From: WHSW01 sp963742205
Lineage (GTDB): Bacteria; Actinomycetota; Thermoleophilia; Solirubrobacterales; 70-9
Length of the DNA stretch: 64,000 nucleotides
Assembly (NCBI GenBank): GCA_963742205.1
Contig: CAVUKZ010000006.1
Location: 372,001-436,000 of the forward strand
Reading direction: 5' to 3'
In this document: positions 18,275 through 27,861 of the stretch, piece by piece
Position numbering within the stretch: the first letter of the stretch is position 1
How the letters are laid out: each line of letters opens with the position of its first letter
The notes under the pieces: generated by a model
Seen by the model: only the letters and a program-made list of their open reading frames with translations
Told to the model about the DNA's origin: nothing
Databases searched by the model: none
Made by a program: the position numbers and the translations under genes

Positions 18275-19244
18275 CTAGGCCGCGAGCGCCGGCCAGAGGC
18301 GCTCCTCGGCCTCGAGCACCGCCGCGGCCTCGTCGCCGATCCGCGACCAGAGCGCGGCGTCCGGTGCGTCCGCCTCGCTCGCCTCCAGCAGCGAGCCGGC
18401 CAGCGTCGTCCACCCCGTCGCGGCGTCGGCGGCGATTCGGGCCTCGGGGCGGTCGGCCTCCTCGAGGAAGCGCGAGTACATCAGCCGGAAGTTGCCGCCG
18501 CCCGTGCCCCGGCGCTCGATCACCTGGTAACAGAAGCGAGCCGACCACTGCCAATCCTCGAGCTCCTGCGGCCAGCGCGGCAGCTCCTCCGCGAAGCGGC
18601 GCAGGCCCGGCAGCCCCTCGTAGTCGCCCATCGCCGGCTCGATCATCTGCCGCGCGTTGCGCTGGATCGCTCCCGCGGCCGCCGGGCTCGGGTCTCGCAG
18701 CGCCTCGGGGTCGGGGACCGTGAGCATCTGCCCGTCGAGCGGAAACACCGGATGCTGGCCGTGGCGCGCCTCGGCCAGGTGCTCGAGCTTCGTCGTCTGC
18801 AGTTCCTCGAACCCGGTGTCCGAGAGGTAGGCGACCTCGTCGTCGTAGCCCGCGAGGATCACCGCGTGGCCCGGGAAGTGGGCCGAGCGTCCGTAGTGGT
18901 CGAGGTAGTAGAGATCCGTCAGCAGCAGCGCCGGGCGCCCAGCGTCGACCGCCGAGCGCGCCGCCGCCCACGAGGCGTTCGCGTCGTCGAAGGTCTCAAA
19001 GCGCAGGGCCGCGCCGGTGAGCTCGCAGAACTGCTCCTCGAGCCGGCCGACGCGCCCGTTGGTAAACCGCGACGGCGATTGGCCCTCCAGCGGCACGTAG
19101 TAGAAGCAGACCCCGGCGCCGAGACCCAGCGCCATCTCCTCGGAGATCTCGATCCCGTCGAAGGCGAGCAGGTTGCGCAGCGCGGTCGACCCGCAGTGGT
19201 TGCCGGGAATGGTGCCGGTAGCCGGCGATCATCGTCGCGCTCAT
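18275..19244 (-). CDS. BtrH N-terminal domain/DUF4872 protein (frameshifted)
   Basis: C39-like acyltransferase/peptidase-fold protein, about 322 aa when repaired. The catalytic Cys would be in PGNHCGSTALRNLL, with His and Asp in FPGHAVILAGYDDEVAYLSD; a DUF4872-like helical C-terminus follows. The reading frame from ATG 19244 (MSATMIAGYRH) breaks at one extra base near 19211, and the catalytic segment lies just after it, so an unrepaired product would be inactive. ATG 19244 overlaps the stop of the upstream membrane protein by 4 nt (ATGA), showing translational coupling. The substrate is unknown. Confidence 0.72.
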
Positions 19245-20329
19245 GCCGGCAGGCTCCCCGCGGCCCGCAGGCGCAGATAGGCGACCCGGGCGCGGAAGCT
19301 GGTCCCCATCTCCTCGGTGAGCTCGGCGAGGAACTCCTCGCGGTAGGTCGAGTCGGTGAGCATCGCCACCGCAAAGTAGAAGCCCGAGAAGGCGGCGAGC
19401 CCGCCGGCCACCCGCAGCAGCTCCGAGGTGAGCTCGAACTGATCGCCGCCGATCGAGACCGTGACCAGCGTGTTGCCCGGATCGCCGAGCCACGAGGTGC
19501 GGGCCTCGTCGTCGATCGCCAGCATCCCGAAGAGGACGAAGAAGGCGCCGATGAAGACGCTGACGAAGAGCACCTGGACGGCCTGGCTGACGAACAGCAC
19601 GAGGCCGACGTTGACCCGCTGCGAGCGCGACAGCGGCGGCCCGTCGCTGCTCGCCTCGCGCTCCAGGCGCCGGGTCTCGACCGGCACGCGCGCGGCGAGA
19701 AACCCGCTGCCGAGGAGCACGAAGAGGCCGACCGTGCAGACGTAGGCGAAGGCGCTCAGGGTGCCGAAGATCTGCCACATCTCCTGGCTCGCAAACGACA
19801 GCAGGGCGAAGATCGCGAGCAGCGGCACGGCGTTGGCGAGCAGCCCCAGCGACGAGCGCAGCTGCCCCGCGAGCCTGCCGAAGACCCAGCGCAGGATCGC
19901 CAGCAGCCCGAAGACGAAGACCGCGTAGATCAGCGCCAGCAGGAGCAGGTTGGCGCCGATCGTGGTCGCGGCGCTGCCCACCTGGCCGCCGAAGATCAGC
20001 GGCAGGAGCGCGGGGAGGATCACGAAGGCCGCGAGCTCGGTCCTGCCGATCCGCTGCGGGATCGCGCGCGCCGGGCGCCCCTGGATCATGTTCACAGCCG
20101 CGATCGCCGCGCACACGAACGCCACCGCACCCGCGATCGCGAGCAGGTTCTGCCACCACGTCCAGTCCAGGTTCCCGGCGCCCAGCAGCTCGCCCACGAA
20201 GACCAGCCCGAGCACGGGCGCCGCGCGCGTGAAGACGTCCGTGGACGCGGAAAAGCCCTCGACGAACATCGGCAACCCGGCGCGCCGGAACTGGCGCTCG
20301 TAGGCGTCGACCTGCTGCCCCGTATCCAC
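19241..20329 (-). CDS. multi-spanning membrane protein, function unknown
   Basis: Protein of 362 aa with about seven hydrophobic helices (e.g. VLGLVFVGELLG, LLAIAGAVAFVCAAI, LLLLALIYAVFVFGLLAIL, LFVSVFIGAFFVLFG). No family is recognised. It is coupled by a 4-nt ATGA overlap to the BtrH-domain protein, which implies joint function, perhaps in making or moving an acylated product. The start is GTG 20329, preceded at 8 nt by CACAAT, a weak -10 match. Confidence 0.6.
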   Translation of the reverse strand: MDTGQQVDAYERQFRRAGLPMFVEGFSASTDVFTRAAPVLGLVFVGELLGAGNLDWTWWQNLLAIAGAVAFVCAAIAAVNMIQGRPARAIPQRIGRTELAAFVILPALLPLIFGGQVGSAATTIGANLLLLALIYAVFVFGLLAILRWVFGRLAGQLRSSLGLLANAVPLLAIFALLSFASQEMWQIFGTLSAFAYVCTVGLFVLLGSGFLAARVPVETRRLEREASSDGPPLSRSQRVNVGLVLFVSQAVQVLFVSVFIGAFFVLFGMLAIDDEARTSWLGDPGNTLVTVSIGGDQFELTSELLRVAGGLAAFSGFYFAVAMLTDSTYREEFLAELTEEMGTSFRARVAYLRLRAAGSLPA

Positions 20330-20411
20330 GGGCGGGCATTGTGCCCGGTTTTCGCCCCCGCGCGGCGGGGTACCTCAGCTACGAATCGGTAGCCAGGGAA
20401 AGGGAGCCCTC

Positions 20412-20654
20412 TTGACCATCGCCGTAATCGTCGCCGTCTGCATCGTCCTCGCGATCCTCGCGTTCCTGCTGCCGCGTGCCTCGTGGTGGCCTCAGAAGGG
20501 CGTCGACAAGACCCTCGGGGCCGGCCAGGGCGCGGCGGGAAAGCTTCCCGGTAAGGCGGGCGATTGGGCGGAGAAGCCGTTCGAGACGTCGCGCAAGGCC
20601 GCCAACAAGAGCGCCTCCAAGGGCCGCGAGGGCCGCTCGAAGATGCCCACCTGA
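20412..20654 (+). CDS. small membrane-anchored protein, DUF6411-like
   Basis: Protein of 80 aa with one N-terminal hydrophobic helix (AVIVAVCIVLAILAFLLP) and a basic, low-complexity tail ending GRSKMPT. It resembles small actinobacterial proteins of the DUF6411 type, although I make that match from memory of the pattern. The start is TTG 20412, with AGGGAG positioned 5 nt upstream. The function is unknown. The lipid-kinase gene follows 7 nt later. Confidence 0.6.
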   Translation: MTIAVIVAVCIVLAILAFLLPRASWWPQKGVDKTLGAGQGAAGKLPGKAGDWAEKPFETSRKAANKSASKGREGRSKMPT

Positions 20655-20661
20655 GCGCCGC

Positions 20662-21501
20662 GTGATCGCTCTGCTCGCCAACCCGGACTCCGGGTCGGGC
20701 GGGGCGGACGGCGTCGAGAGGGGGTTGCGTGCCCGCGGACTCGAGGTCGCCCGCTTCGAGCTCGGTCATGCCGATGAGGCCGTCGAGTCGTCACCGGAGC
20801 GCGTGATCGTCGCCGGGGGCGATGGGTCGATCGGCTGCGCCGCCGATGTCGCCAGGCTCGCGCGCGTCCCGCTGGGCGTCGTCCCGGTGGGGACCGCGAA
20901 CGACTTCGCCCGTGCGCTGGAGCTTCCCGACGACCCGGATGAGGCGCTCGAGCTCGCGGCCACGGGTGGGCGAACCGCCTGCCTCGACCTGGGGCGCGTC
21001 GGCGACCGGCGGCCGTTCGTGAACGCCGCCAGCACCGGGCTCTCCCCGGTCGCCGCGCGCAACGCGCACGGCCTCAAGGGTCTGCTCGGACCACTCTCGT
21101 ACACGCTGGGTGCCCTGCGCGCCGGCCTCTTCGCGCAACCCGTGCGCGCGAGGGTCACGGTCGATGGCTCGTCGGCCTTCGACGGCCGCGCCTGGCAGGT
21201 GATCGTCGGCGTCACCGGCGCGTTCGGTGGGGGCGCCGGGGTCGACGCCGACCCATCCGACGGCCGGCTCGACGCGGTCACGGTCGAGGCGCGCTCGCGG
21301 GCTCGCCTCGCGCTGCACGGCTACGGGCTGCGCGCCGGAGGGGTCGAGGAGCACGAGGGCGTCGTCACGGCCTCCGGGTCGCGAATCGAGGTCGAGACCG
21401 ACGCCGAGGCGGGCTTCAACGTCGACGGCGAGCTGGTCGACGACCGGCGGCTCGAGTTCACCGCCGAACCGCGCGCCTTTGAAGTGGTGGTGGGCCGATG
21501 A
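20662..21501 (+). CDS. diacylglycerol/lipid kinase family protein
   Basis: Lipid kinase of 279 aa. It has the N-terminal NPDSGSGG motif, the nucleotide-binding GGDGS, and the VPVGTANDFARAL block that defines the DAGK catalytic family, followed by a beta-sandwich C-terminal domain with GGAGVDADPSDG. It would phosphorylate diacylglycerol or a related membrane lipid. The start is GTG 20662. Its stop overlaps the ATG of the next gene by 4 nt (ATGA), making an operon with the phospholipase D-type enzyme and PAP2. Confidence 0.82.
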   Translation: MIALLANPDSGSGGADGVERGLRARGLEVARFELGHADEAVESSPERVIVAGGDGSIGCAADVARLARVPLGVVPVGTANDFARALELPDDPDEALELAATGGRTACLDLGRVGDRRPFVNAASTGLSPVAARNAHGLKGLLGPLSYTLGALRAGLFAQPVRARVTVDGSSAFDGRAWQVIVGVTGAFGGGAGVDADPSDGRLDAVTVEARSRARLALHGYGLRAGGVEEHEGVVTASGSRIEVETDAEAGFNVDGELVDDRRLEFTAEPRAFEVVVGR

Positions 21502-22848
21502 GGCCGGACCTGAGCAAGCTGGACGTGAGGCCGCCGAGGGTGGCGCGCCGGGTGCCTGGGTGGCGCCGGGCCGCGCGTCGGTATTGGCCGCTGGGCGTCG
21601 TCGGGGGCGGGGCGCTGGGCTGGTACGCCGCCGACAGCCTGCGCCACCGGCGCGAAGGGGCCTTCGGCTACCGGATCGGCACCGAGCTGGACGTCGGCTC
21701 AACCGATTTCCTGCGCGCCGCTGAGGCGCTCACCGGGGCCTCGATCTCGACCGGGAACGAGGCCGAGCTGTTCGTCAACGGCGACCGCATCTTCCCGGCG
21801 TTCCTCGAGACCGTCCGGGCCGCCGAGCGGACGCTGAACGTCCAGACCTACGTCTACTGGCGCGGCGAGATCGCCGATGAGGTCGCGGCCGCGATCCGCG
21901 ACAAGGCGCGCGAGGGCGTGCGCTGCAAGGTGATCCTCGACGCGCTCGGCTCGGCCCAGATGGAGCGCGGCCTGATCCGCGAGATGCGCGACGCCGGCGC
22001 CGAGGTGCTCATCTTCCGCCCCCCGAAGCCGTACGCGATCAAGCGGGTCGCCAATCGCACGCATCGGCGCGCGCTGGTCGCCGACGGCAAGGTCGGGATG
22101 ACCGGTGGAGTCGGGATCGCATCGGAGTGGATGGGCGACGCGGACGGCCCCGACCACTGGCGCGATACGCACGTGCGGGTCCGTGGCCCCGTCGTCCGCG
22201 GGCTCCAGGGCGCGTTCGCGGAGAACTGGCTCGAGGGGACCGGCGAGGTGCTCGCGGGCGACGACTACCTCCCGGAGCTCGAGCCGGTGGACGACGGTGG
22301 CCCGATGCAGGTCGTGCGCTCGAGCGCCAAGGTCGGCGACACCAACGCCGAGGCGCTCTACTACCTCGCGATCGCGTCGGCGCGGCGCTCGCTCGAACTC
22401 ACGGCCGCCTATTTCGTTCCGCGCCCGGCGTTTACTCAGGCGCTCTGCGACGCCGCCGAGCGCGGTGTCGACGTCCGGGTCCTGGTCCCCGGCCCCCACA
22501 TCGACAAGGGCTTCGTCCGGATCGGCGGGAGGGCGTCCTACGAGCGCCTGCTCTCGGCGGGGGTGCGGCTGTTCGAGTACCAGCCGACGATGCTCCACGC
22601 AAAGACGCTCTGTGTCGACGGCATGTGGTCGTCGGTCGGCACCGTCAACTTCGACAATCGCTCGTTCCAGCTGCACGACGAGGTCACCCTGGGGGTCTGG
22701 GACGAGCGCTTCGCCGGCGAGCTGCACGAGGCGTTCGAGCGCGATCTCGAGCGCTCGGACCAGATCGATCTCGACCGCTGGCGCCGGCGCGGTGCCGGCC
22801 CAGCGCGTCGGCGAGACCGCCACCACTGCGCTCCGTCGCGAGCTCTGA
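21498..22848 (+). CDS. phospholipase D-family cardiolipin synthase-like protein (3' frameshift)
   Basis: Two-domain PLD enzyme, about 449 aa when repaired. An N-terminal helix precedes two catalytic halves: the second HKD motif is plain (MLHAKTLCVDG and VNFDNRSF). The first is degenerate, reading THRRALVADGKVGMTGG with R where the motif Lys stands (H-x-R). The C-terminus should read RVGETATTALRREL, ending at 22848 in the +1 frame; one extra base at about 22795-22800 causes the shift. Without repair, the frame runs on to 23210 through the PAP2 gene. Context with the DAG-kinase-like and PAP2 genes supports phospholipid metabolism. Confidence 0.78.
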
Positions 22849-22854
22849 CCCGCC

Positions 22855-22860
22855 TATCCT
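22855..22860 (+). promoter_or_regulatory. -10 element TATCCT of PAP2 gene
   Basis: TATCCT lies 7 nt before GTG 22868. It implies a leaderless internal promoter within the lipid operon. Confidence 0.4.
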
Positions 22861-22867
22861 GCGATCC

Positions 22868-23599
22868 GTGCGCGGACGTATCCGAACCGGCGGGTCCAGG
22901 AGCCGCAGCAGGGCTCGGTCGCTGCTCGCCCGACGGCGGCGCCATCCCGTGCTGGCCGTGCTCGGCGACGCCGACCAGGCCGTGCTCCGGCTGCTGCGCA
23001 CGCGCGGCCACCGCGAACCGGTCGAGGTCGCGATGCGCGCGCTCGGGATGGCGGGCGAGTACGCCGCGGTGTGGGCCGGGATCGGCATCGTCGGCGCCTC
23101 GATCGACGATGGCCGCCGCGGTCAGTGGCTGCTCGCGGGGGTCGCCGGGCCCGCCGCGGTCGGGGTCAACTTCGCCGCCAAGCTTGCCGTCGGCAGGCAG
23201 CGGCCGCTGATCGAGGAGCACCCGCCGCTCGCTCGCGCCCCGACGAAGCTCTCGTTCCCGTCCGCCCACGCGACGTCCTCGGTCGCCGCGGCAACGGCGC
23301 TCGGCCGGGTCGAGCCCCGAGCCCGTCCGTACCTGTTCGGGCTCGCCGCGGCGATCTGCATCGGCCGTCCCTACCTCGGCATGCACTACCCGTCCGACGT
23401 CCTCGGAGGAGCCGTACTGGGCTTCTGCCTCGGTCGCGCGATCCCCGGGCTCGGCCATCAGCCGACCGAGGACAGGCTCTTCGACCTCGCGGTCGACGCG
23501 AACGAGCGCGAGCAGGCGAGCAGACGAGCCGTGGGCAACGGCGGCGCGGCGGCGCCCGTGGCGGCTGCCACCGGCGACGCGAACGCAGATCCGGCGTGA
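22868..23599 (+). CDS. PAP2 family phosphatase
   Basis: Membrane phosphatidic-acid-phosphatase-type enzyme of 243 aa. The three PAP2 motifs are present: KLAVGRQRP, PSAHATSS and GRPYLGMHYPSDVLGG, with hydrophobic helices between them. It would dephosphorylate a lipid phosphate or polyprenyl diphosphate, which fits its neighbours. GTG 22868 is chosen because of the -10 hexamer TATCCT 7 nt upstream. The stop overlaps the ychF start (GTGA). Confidence 0.8.
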   Translation: MRGRIRTGGSRSRSRARSLLARRRRHPVLAVLGDADQAVLRLLRTRGHREPVEVAMRALGMAGEYAAVWAGIGIVGASIDDGRRGQWLLAGVAGPAAVGVNFAAKLAVGRQRPLIEEHPPLARAPTKLSFPSAHATSSVAAATALGRVEPRARPYLFGLAAAICIGRPYLGMHYPSDVLGGAVLGFCLGRAIPGLGHQPTEDRLFDLAVDANEREQASRRAVGNGGAAAPVAAATGDANADPA

Positions 23600-24669
23600 A
23601 GATCGGCATCGTCGGGCTGCCGAACGCCGGCAAGTCGACCCTGTTCAACGCCCTCACCCGCGCCGGCGCCGAGACCGGCGACTACGCCTTCACGACCATC
23701 GACCCGAACGTGGCGATCGTCGGCGTGCCCGACGATCGCCTCGAGCGGGTCGCCGCGACGGTGGGCTCGAGCGAGGTGGTCCCGGAGACGATCCAGTTCC
23801 ACGACATCGCGGGGCTGGTTCCCGGCGCGTCGCAGGGCGAGGGCCTGGGCAATCAGTTCCTGGCGGCGATCCGCGAGACCGACGCGATCTGCCACGTGGT
23901 CCGCGTCCACGATGGCGGCAGCGTCCCGCACCCCGAGGGCAGGGTCGACCCGCTCGGTGACATCGAGCTCATCGAGACCGAGCTCCTCGCCGCCGACCTC
24001 GAGCAGGCCGAGCGCCGGCTCGAGCGGGTGACCAAGCAGGCCCGGTCGCAGGACAAGGAGGCGATCGCCGAACGCGACTGGCTGGAGCAGGTGGTCGAGG
24101 CGCTGGGCTCCGGCCGGCCCGTGCGCGACGTCCCGGTGCCCGCCGCCGCGGCGGAGGCGCCGCGGCGGCTGTTCGCGCTCACCTCCAAGCCGGTGCTGTA
24201 CGTCGCGAACGTCGACGAGGGCACCGACGAGGTCCCCGAGGCGATTGCGGCCCACGCGCGCGCCGCCGGCGCCAAGGCGGTTGCGATCTCGGCCCGCGTC
24301 GAGTCCGAGCTCGGCGAGCTCGAGCCCGAGGAGGCGGATGAGATGCGCGCCGAGCTCGGGATCTCCGAGTCGGGTCTCGACCTGCTGATCGGCGCCGCCT
24401 TCGACCTCCTGGAGCTGATCGTTTTCTTCACGGCCGGCGAGGACAAGGAGGCGATGGCGCGCAGCCTGCGCCGCGGCTCGAACGCCTGGGAGGCGGCCGG
24501 GCAGATCCACGGTGAGATCCAGCAGGCCTTCGTGCGCGCGGAGGTCGTCGGCTGGAAGGACCTGGTGGAGACGGGCGGCTACGTGCAGGCGCGCGAGCGC
24601 GGCGTGCTGCGCACCGAGGGGCGCAGCTACGTCGTCGCCGACGGCGACGTGATCACGATCAAGGTGTAG
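23596..24669 (+). CDS. ychF: redox-regulated ATPase YchF (Obg family)
   Basis: Ribosome-associated P-loop ATPase of 357 aa (family length about 363). G1 GLPNAGKSTLFNAL, G3 region DIAGLVPGASQGEGLGNQF, the non-canonical G4 (YVANVDE, which accounts for ATP preference in this family), and the C-terminal TGS-like segment ending VVADGDVITIKV are all intact. The start is GTG 23596, overlapping the PAP2 stop by 4 nt. Confidence 0.95.
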   Translation: MKIGIVGLPNAGKSTLFNALTRAGAETGDYAFTTIDPNVAIVGVPDDRLERVAATVGSSEVVPETIQFHDIAGLVPGASQGEGLGNQFLAAIRETDAICHVVRVHDGGSVPHPEGRVDPLGDIELIETELLAADLEQAERRLERVTKQARSQDKEAIAERDWLEQVVEALGSGRPVRDVPVPAAAAEAPRRLFALTSKPVLYVANVDEGTDEVPEAIAAHARAAGAKAVAISARVESELGELEPEEADEMRAELGISESGLDLLIGAAFDLLELIVFFTAGEDKEAMARSLRRGSNAWEAAGQIHGEIQQAFVRAEVVGWKDLVETGGYVQARERGVLRTEGRSYVVADGDVITIKV

Positions 24670-24687
24670 GCGCCAACGCGGCGCCTG

Positions 24688-26178
24688 TCACTGGTCCAGA
24701 AGCTCCGCCCCCAGGTCCGACACGGTGACGTGGATCGCGCCGGGCTCGACCGCATAATCGAGCAGCCCGATCGAGCGCAGGCGGTCGAGCTGGAACTGGA
24801 AGCTGCGCGCCTGCTTTTTGGACTCGTAGTCCCGCCGGATGTCGAACGCCCAGCCGGTGGTGTGCAGCGAGTACTCCGGCGTCGCCTGGATATTCGACTG
24901 CACCAGCAGGTCCTGGTACGTGCGGTCGCGCGCCGCGCTCGTCACCTGCAGCGGCGTCGCCGCCCCACTCTGCTCGCGCACCAGGCCCGCGAGGTAGGTG
25001 AGCGTCGCGAGCGCCTCCGGGCGCAGGGCCCGATAGAGCTCGGGCGACTGGTCGAGCTGGTCGGCCAGCTCGCCGATGTCCTTGTCCGGCTCCCATCCGA
25101 GCCCCGGCTGGTTCGGTAGCTGCGCGAGGTCGCCGTCGTCCAGCGCCGAGGAGATGTCGTCGGGCGTGTCGAAGACCTCGGTCTCGTTCTGGGGGTGAAA
25201 GACCTCCTCCATGGTCGCCTTGTTGGTCGCCAGCCGGGCGGTCTCGGCGAGCCGATCGCGGTCGTCGCGGTACTCGTGCAGGATCTGCTTCGAGGCGAGC
25301 ACCTTCCAGATGTACTGCGACGACTCGTCGCCGAACCCCGAGAGCAGCTCGTATGCCTTGCGGTGCGAATCGAGCCCGGAGTCGAAGAAGACCTCCGGAT
25401 AGGAGAGCTTGCTGTCGCGAACGAGGTCGCCGATCGGGACGTCGTCGGAGGCGTGCGCGTAGGCGCGCAGCACGCTCTCGAGATTGCCGATCCCCATGTG
25501 GTATGAGGCGATCGCGAGCTGGTCGTCGCCGAAGCGGTCGCGGGCGATGTCCAGGTACGTGGCGGCGCCCTCGATCGCGGCCTCGGGGTCGAACCGCTGG
25601 TCGATCGCGGCCCGCTGGGCCTGCAGCTGGTCCGTCTCCTTGGGCGAATCCGAGTGCGAGATCTGCCTCGTGAGCTCGATGCTCTGAGGGAGATCGACCG
25701 ACATCCCGAGGAAGTCGGTCGCTGTGGAGGGCAGGATCTGCCCCAGCCCCGCCGCGGACTCCGGCGTCGGGCCGGCGATCACGTCCGGGCGCCCGGCGCT
25801 CTCGAGGAAGATCAGCGCCTCGAGCGTGTCGGGGTCGAGGTCGTGCCGCCGGGCCGCCGCGGTGATCTGGCCGCGGAAGGCCTCGGTCCGACGCGCCGAG
25901 GCGACCGCGCCCTCGGGGCTCATCTCGTAGATCACGTGCGACGCCGCCGTCGCCGCGCCGGACTCGAACTCCGCCCGCCTGGAGTTCGCCCACGCGAACG
26001 GATCGGTCTCGGGCGACGCCGCGGCGCTCGCGGCGCGGGTGATCCGCGCCGCGCGGAGCTCGAGCGGATCGCGGTCGCCGAGTCCGAGCGCGATCGCGAT
26101 CGCCGCCACGCCGGCCGCTGCTGCGACCAGCAGGAGCGCGCCGGCGACGGCGCGGGCTACAAAACCCCTGTCCCGCAC
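24688..26178 (-). CDS. two-domain cell-wall hydrolase: lytic transglycosylase plus C-terminal M15/DUF5715-like domain
   Basis: Membrane-anchored or secreted protein, 496 aa. An N-terminal hydrophobic helix (AVAGALLLVAAAAGVAAIAIAL) is followed by an SLT domain with the catalytic Glu in ALIFLESAG, then ESAAGLGQILPSTA and IASYHMGIGN. The C-terminal 130 residues contain SLHTTGWAFDI and AIHVTVS, spaced like the His/Asp/His zinc site of M15-type carboxypeptidases. This combination could cut both glycan and peptide parts of peptidoglycan. GTG 26178 is chosen from TAACAT 8 nt upstream. It is divergent from phoD, with 26 bp between start codons. Confidence 0.75.
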   Translation of the reverse strand: MRDRGFVARAVAGALLLVAAAAGVAAIAIALGLGDRDPLELRAARITRAASAAASPETDPFAWANSRRAEFESGAATAASHVIYEMSPEGAVASARRTEAFRGQITAAARRHDLDPDTLEALIFLESAGRPDVIAGPTPESAAGLGQILPSTATDFLGMSVDLPQSIELTRQISHSDSPKETDQLQAQRAAIDQRFDPEAAIEGAATYLDIARDRFGDDQLAIASYHMGIGNLESVLRAYAHASDDVPIGDLVRDSKLSYPEVFFDSGLDSHRKAYELLSGFGDESSQYIWKVLASKQILHEYRDDRDRLAETARLATNKATMEEVFHPQNETEVFDTPDDISSALDDGDLAQLPNQPGLGWEPDKDIGELADQLDQSPELYRALRPEALATLTYLAGLVREQSGAATPLQVTSAARDRTYQDLLVQSNIQATPEYSLHTTGWAFDIRRDYESKKQARSFQFQLDRLRSIGLLDYAVEPGAIHVTVSDLGAELLDQ

Positions 26179-26186
26179 GGGCTGGG

Positions 26187-26196
26187 ATGTTAGGGT
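26187..26196. promoter_or_regulatory. overlapping divergent -10 elements sharing one TA
   Basis: ATGTTAGGGT gives TAACAT on the minus strand (8 nt before GTG 26178) and TAGGGT on the plus strand (8 nt before GTG 26205). Confidence 0.5.
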
Positions 26197-26204
26197 CAGG
26201 GCCA

Positions 26205-27854
26205 GTGGTGGTCCGGAGGCCTCATCGTTTGTCGCTGGCGGCAATCGCGGGCGCCACAGTGGTGGCCGTGAGCCTCGCTCCGGCGGCGAATGCGGAGCCA
26301 AAGGGTTTCAAGTACGGCGTCACGGCCGGCGACGTGAGCTCGAGCTCGGCGGTCCTCTGGGCGAAGGCGAAGAAGAGCGGCAAGGTGCTCGCCCAGATCT
26401 CCCATAAGGGCGGGTTCGGCGCCTGCAAGCCGGGCAACGCGGTGGCGAAAGTGAAGGCGAAGGGCGGCCACGACAACACCGTCACCGCGCTCCTCGACGA
26501 CCTCAAGGCCGAGACGTCCTACAAGTACCGCTTCTGCACCCAGCAGGGCGGCCGGTCGGCTACCGGTCATTTCACGACCGCGCCGAACCCCAAGTCGAAG
26601 CACACGATCCGCTTCGGCTTCTCCGGCGATCAGGACGCGCGGCCGGTCCCGGGGGGCACGACGCCCTACTGGAACAACTTCCAGATCTGGGATGCGATCC
26701 GTCAGCAGCGCAACGACTTCAACGTGCTCATGGGCGACACGATCTACTCGGACACCGAGGTCCCGGGCTACACGCTCGCCGACGTCGCGCTCACAAAACA
26801 GCAGAAGTGGAGCGCGTACAAGACCAACCTGGGGATGAAGCCGTGGACGAAGACGCGCGGGTCGACCGCGTATTACGCGCACTGGGACGACCACGAGTTC
26901 ATCAACAACTTCGCCGTCGGCGAGAACACGTTCCCGCTCGGCGTCGGGACCGTAAACCGCGACGGCGAGCAGCTTTATACGGCGGGGCGCAAGGCCTTCA
27001 CCGACTACAACCCGGTTAGCTACAGCAAGGATGCGGGTCTCTACCGGTCGGTTCGCTGGGGGAAGAACCTGGAGATCTTTTTCCTCGACGAGCGCTCGTT
27101 CCGCGACAACCTCGTTGACTACAGCGGCGTCTGCGACAACCCGCCCGGGAGCGGGGATCGCGACCTGGCGCCGACGGCGCCGCAGAGCACGCGCAACCTC
27201 TTCGCGGCCGTCATTCCTCAGCTCTCCAACCCCGTGCCACCGGGCTGTCTCGAGGCCATCAACGACCCGAACCGGACGATGCTCGGGGCCCAGCAGCTGC
27301 AGGCCTTCAAGGACGACATCAAGGCATCGAAGGCGACGTTCAAGGTGGTCATGAACGAGCTCCCGATCCAGCAGTACTACGCCGATCCGTACGACCGCTG
27401 GGAGGGCTACTCGGCCGAGCGTCTGGCGCTCCTGCACTTCCTCCAGGACAACGTCAAGAACGTCGTCTTCCTGACCGCCGATGTGCACGCGAGCCTCGTC
27501 AACGACGCGCGTTTCAACACGCTCGGCGATGGCGGCGTGCAGAACTCCGGCATCCTCGACGTGACCACGGGCCCGATCGCGACCGCGAACTACGGGCTTG
27601 AGATCAGCGACACAGCAGGCAATCCGTCAGCGGGGGCCCTGATTCAAACCGCTTTCCTGACGCCGCAGCCGCCGAACGGGGTCGGCATGCAGTGCGCGTC
27701 GATCGATCAGTTCAGCTACGCGGAGGTCGAGGTCACCAAGAGCCGGCTCTCGATCGACCTGCTCGACGCCGATGATCAGCCGGTGCTCGACACCGGTGAC
27801 GCCTCGACCCCTGGCGCGCCGCCGTGCGCCCGGGTCGTGATCACGAAGCAGTAA
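26205..27854 (+). CDS. secreted PhoD-like alkaline phosphatase
   Basis: Calcium/iron-type phosphodiesterase/phosphatase of 549 aa with a signal peptide (LAAIAGATVVAVSLAPAANA). An N-terminal Fn3-like domain (VTAGDVSSSSAVLW) precedes the metallophosphatase domain with GFSGDQD, LMGDTIYSD, HWDDHEFINNF and the late FLTADVHAS. It would release phosphate from extracellular phosphoesters. Codon use is slightly less GC-biased than that of its neighbours. The start is GTG 26205, based on the -10 element 8 nt upstream. An in-frame ATG at 26187 would place the start inside the promoter. Confidence 0.85.
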   Translation: MVVRRPHRLSLAAIAGATVVAVSLAPAANAEPKGFKYGVTAGDVSSSSAVLWAKAKKSGKVLAQISHKGGFGACKPGNAVAKVKAKGGHDNTVTALLDDLKAETSYKYRFCTQQGGRSATGHFTTAPNPKSKHTIRFGFSGDQDARPVPGGTTPYWNNFQIWDAIRQQRNDFNVLMGDTIYSDTEVPGYTLADVALTKQQKWSAYKTNLGMKPWTKTRGSTAYYAHWDDHEFINNFAVGENTFPLGVGTVNRDGEQLYTAGRKAFTDYNPVSYSKDAGLYRSVRWGKNLEIFFLDERSFRDNLVDYSGVCDNPPGSGDRDLAPTAPQSTRNLFAAVIPQLSNPVPPGCLEAINDPNRTMLGAQQLQAFKDDIKASKATFKVVMNELPIQQYYADPYDRWEGYSAERLALLHFLQDNVKNVVFLTADVHASLVNDARFNTLGDGGVQNSGILDVTTGPIATANYGLEISDTAGNPSAGALIQTAFLTPQPPNGVGMQCASIDQFSYAEVEVTKSRLSIDLLDADDQPVLDTGDASTPGAPPCARVVITKQ

Positions 27855-27861
27855 CGACAGC

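Noticed and set aside
22849..23210. C-terminal extension of the phospholipase D-type enzyme
   Set aside because: It overlaps the PAP2 gene in another frame, while the family C-terminus is present in the +1 frame ending at 22848.
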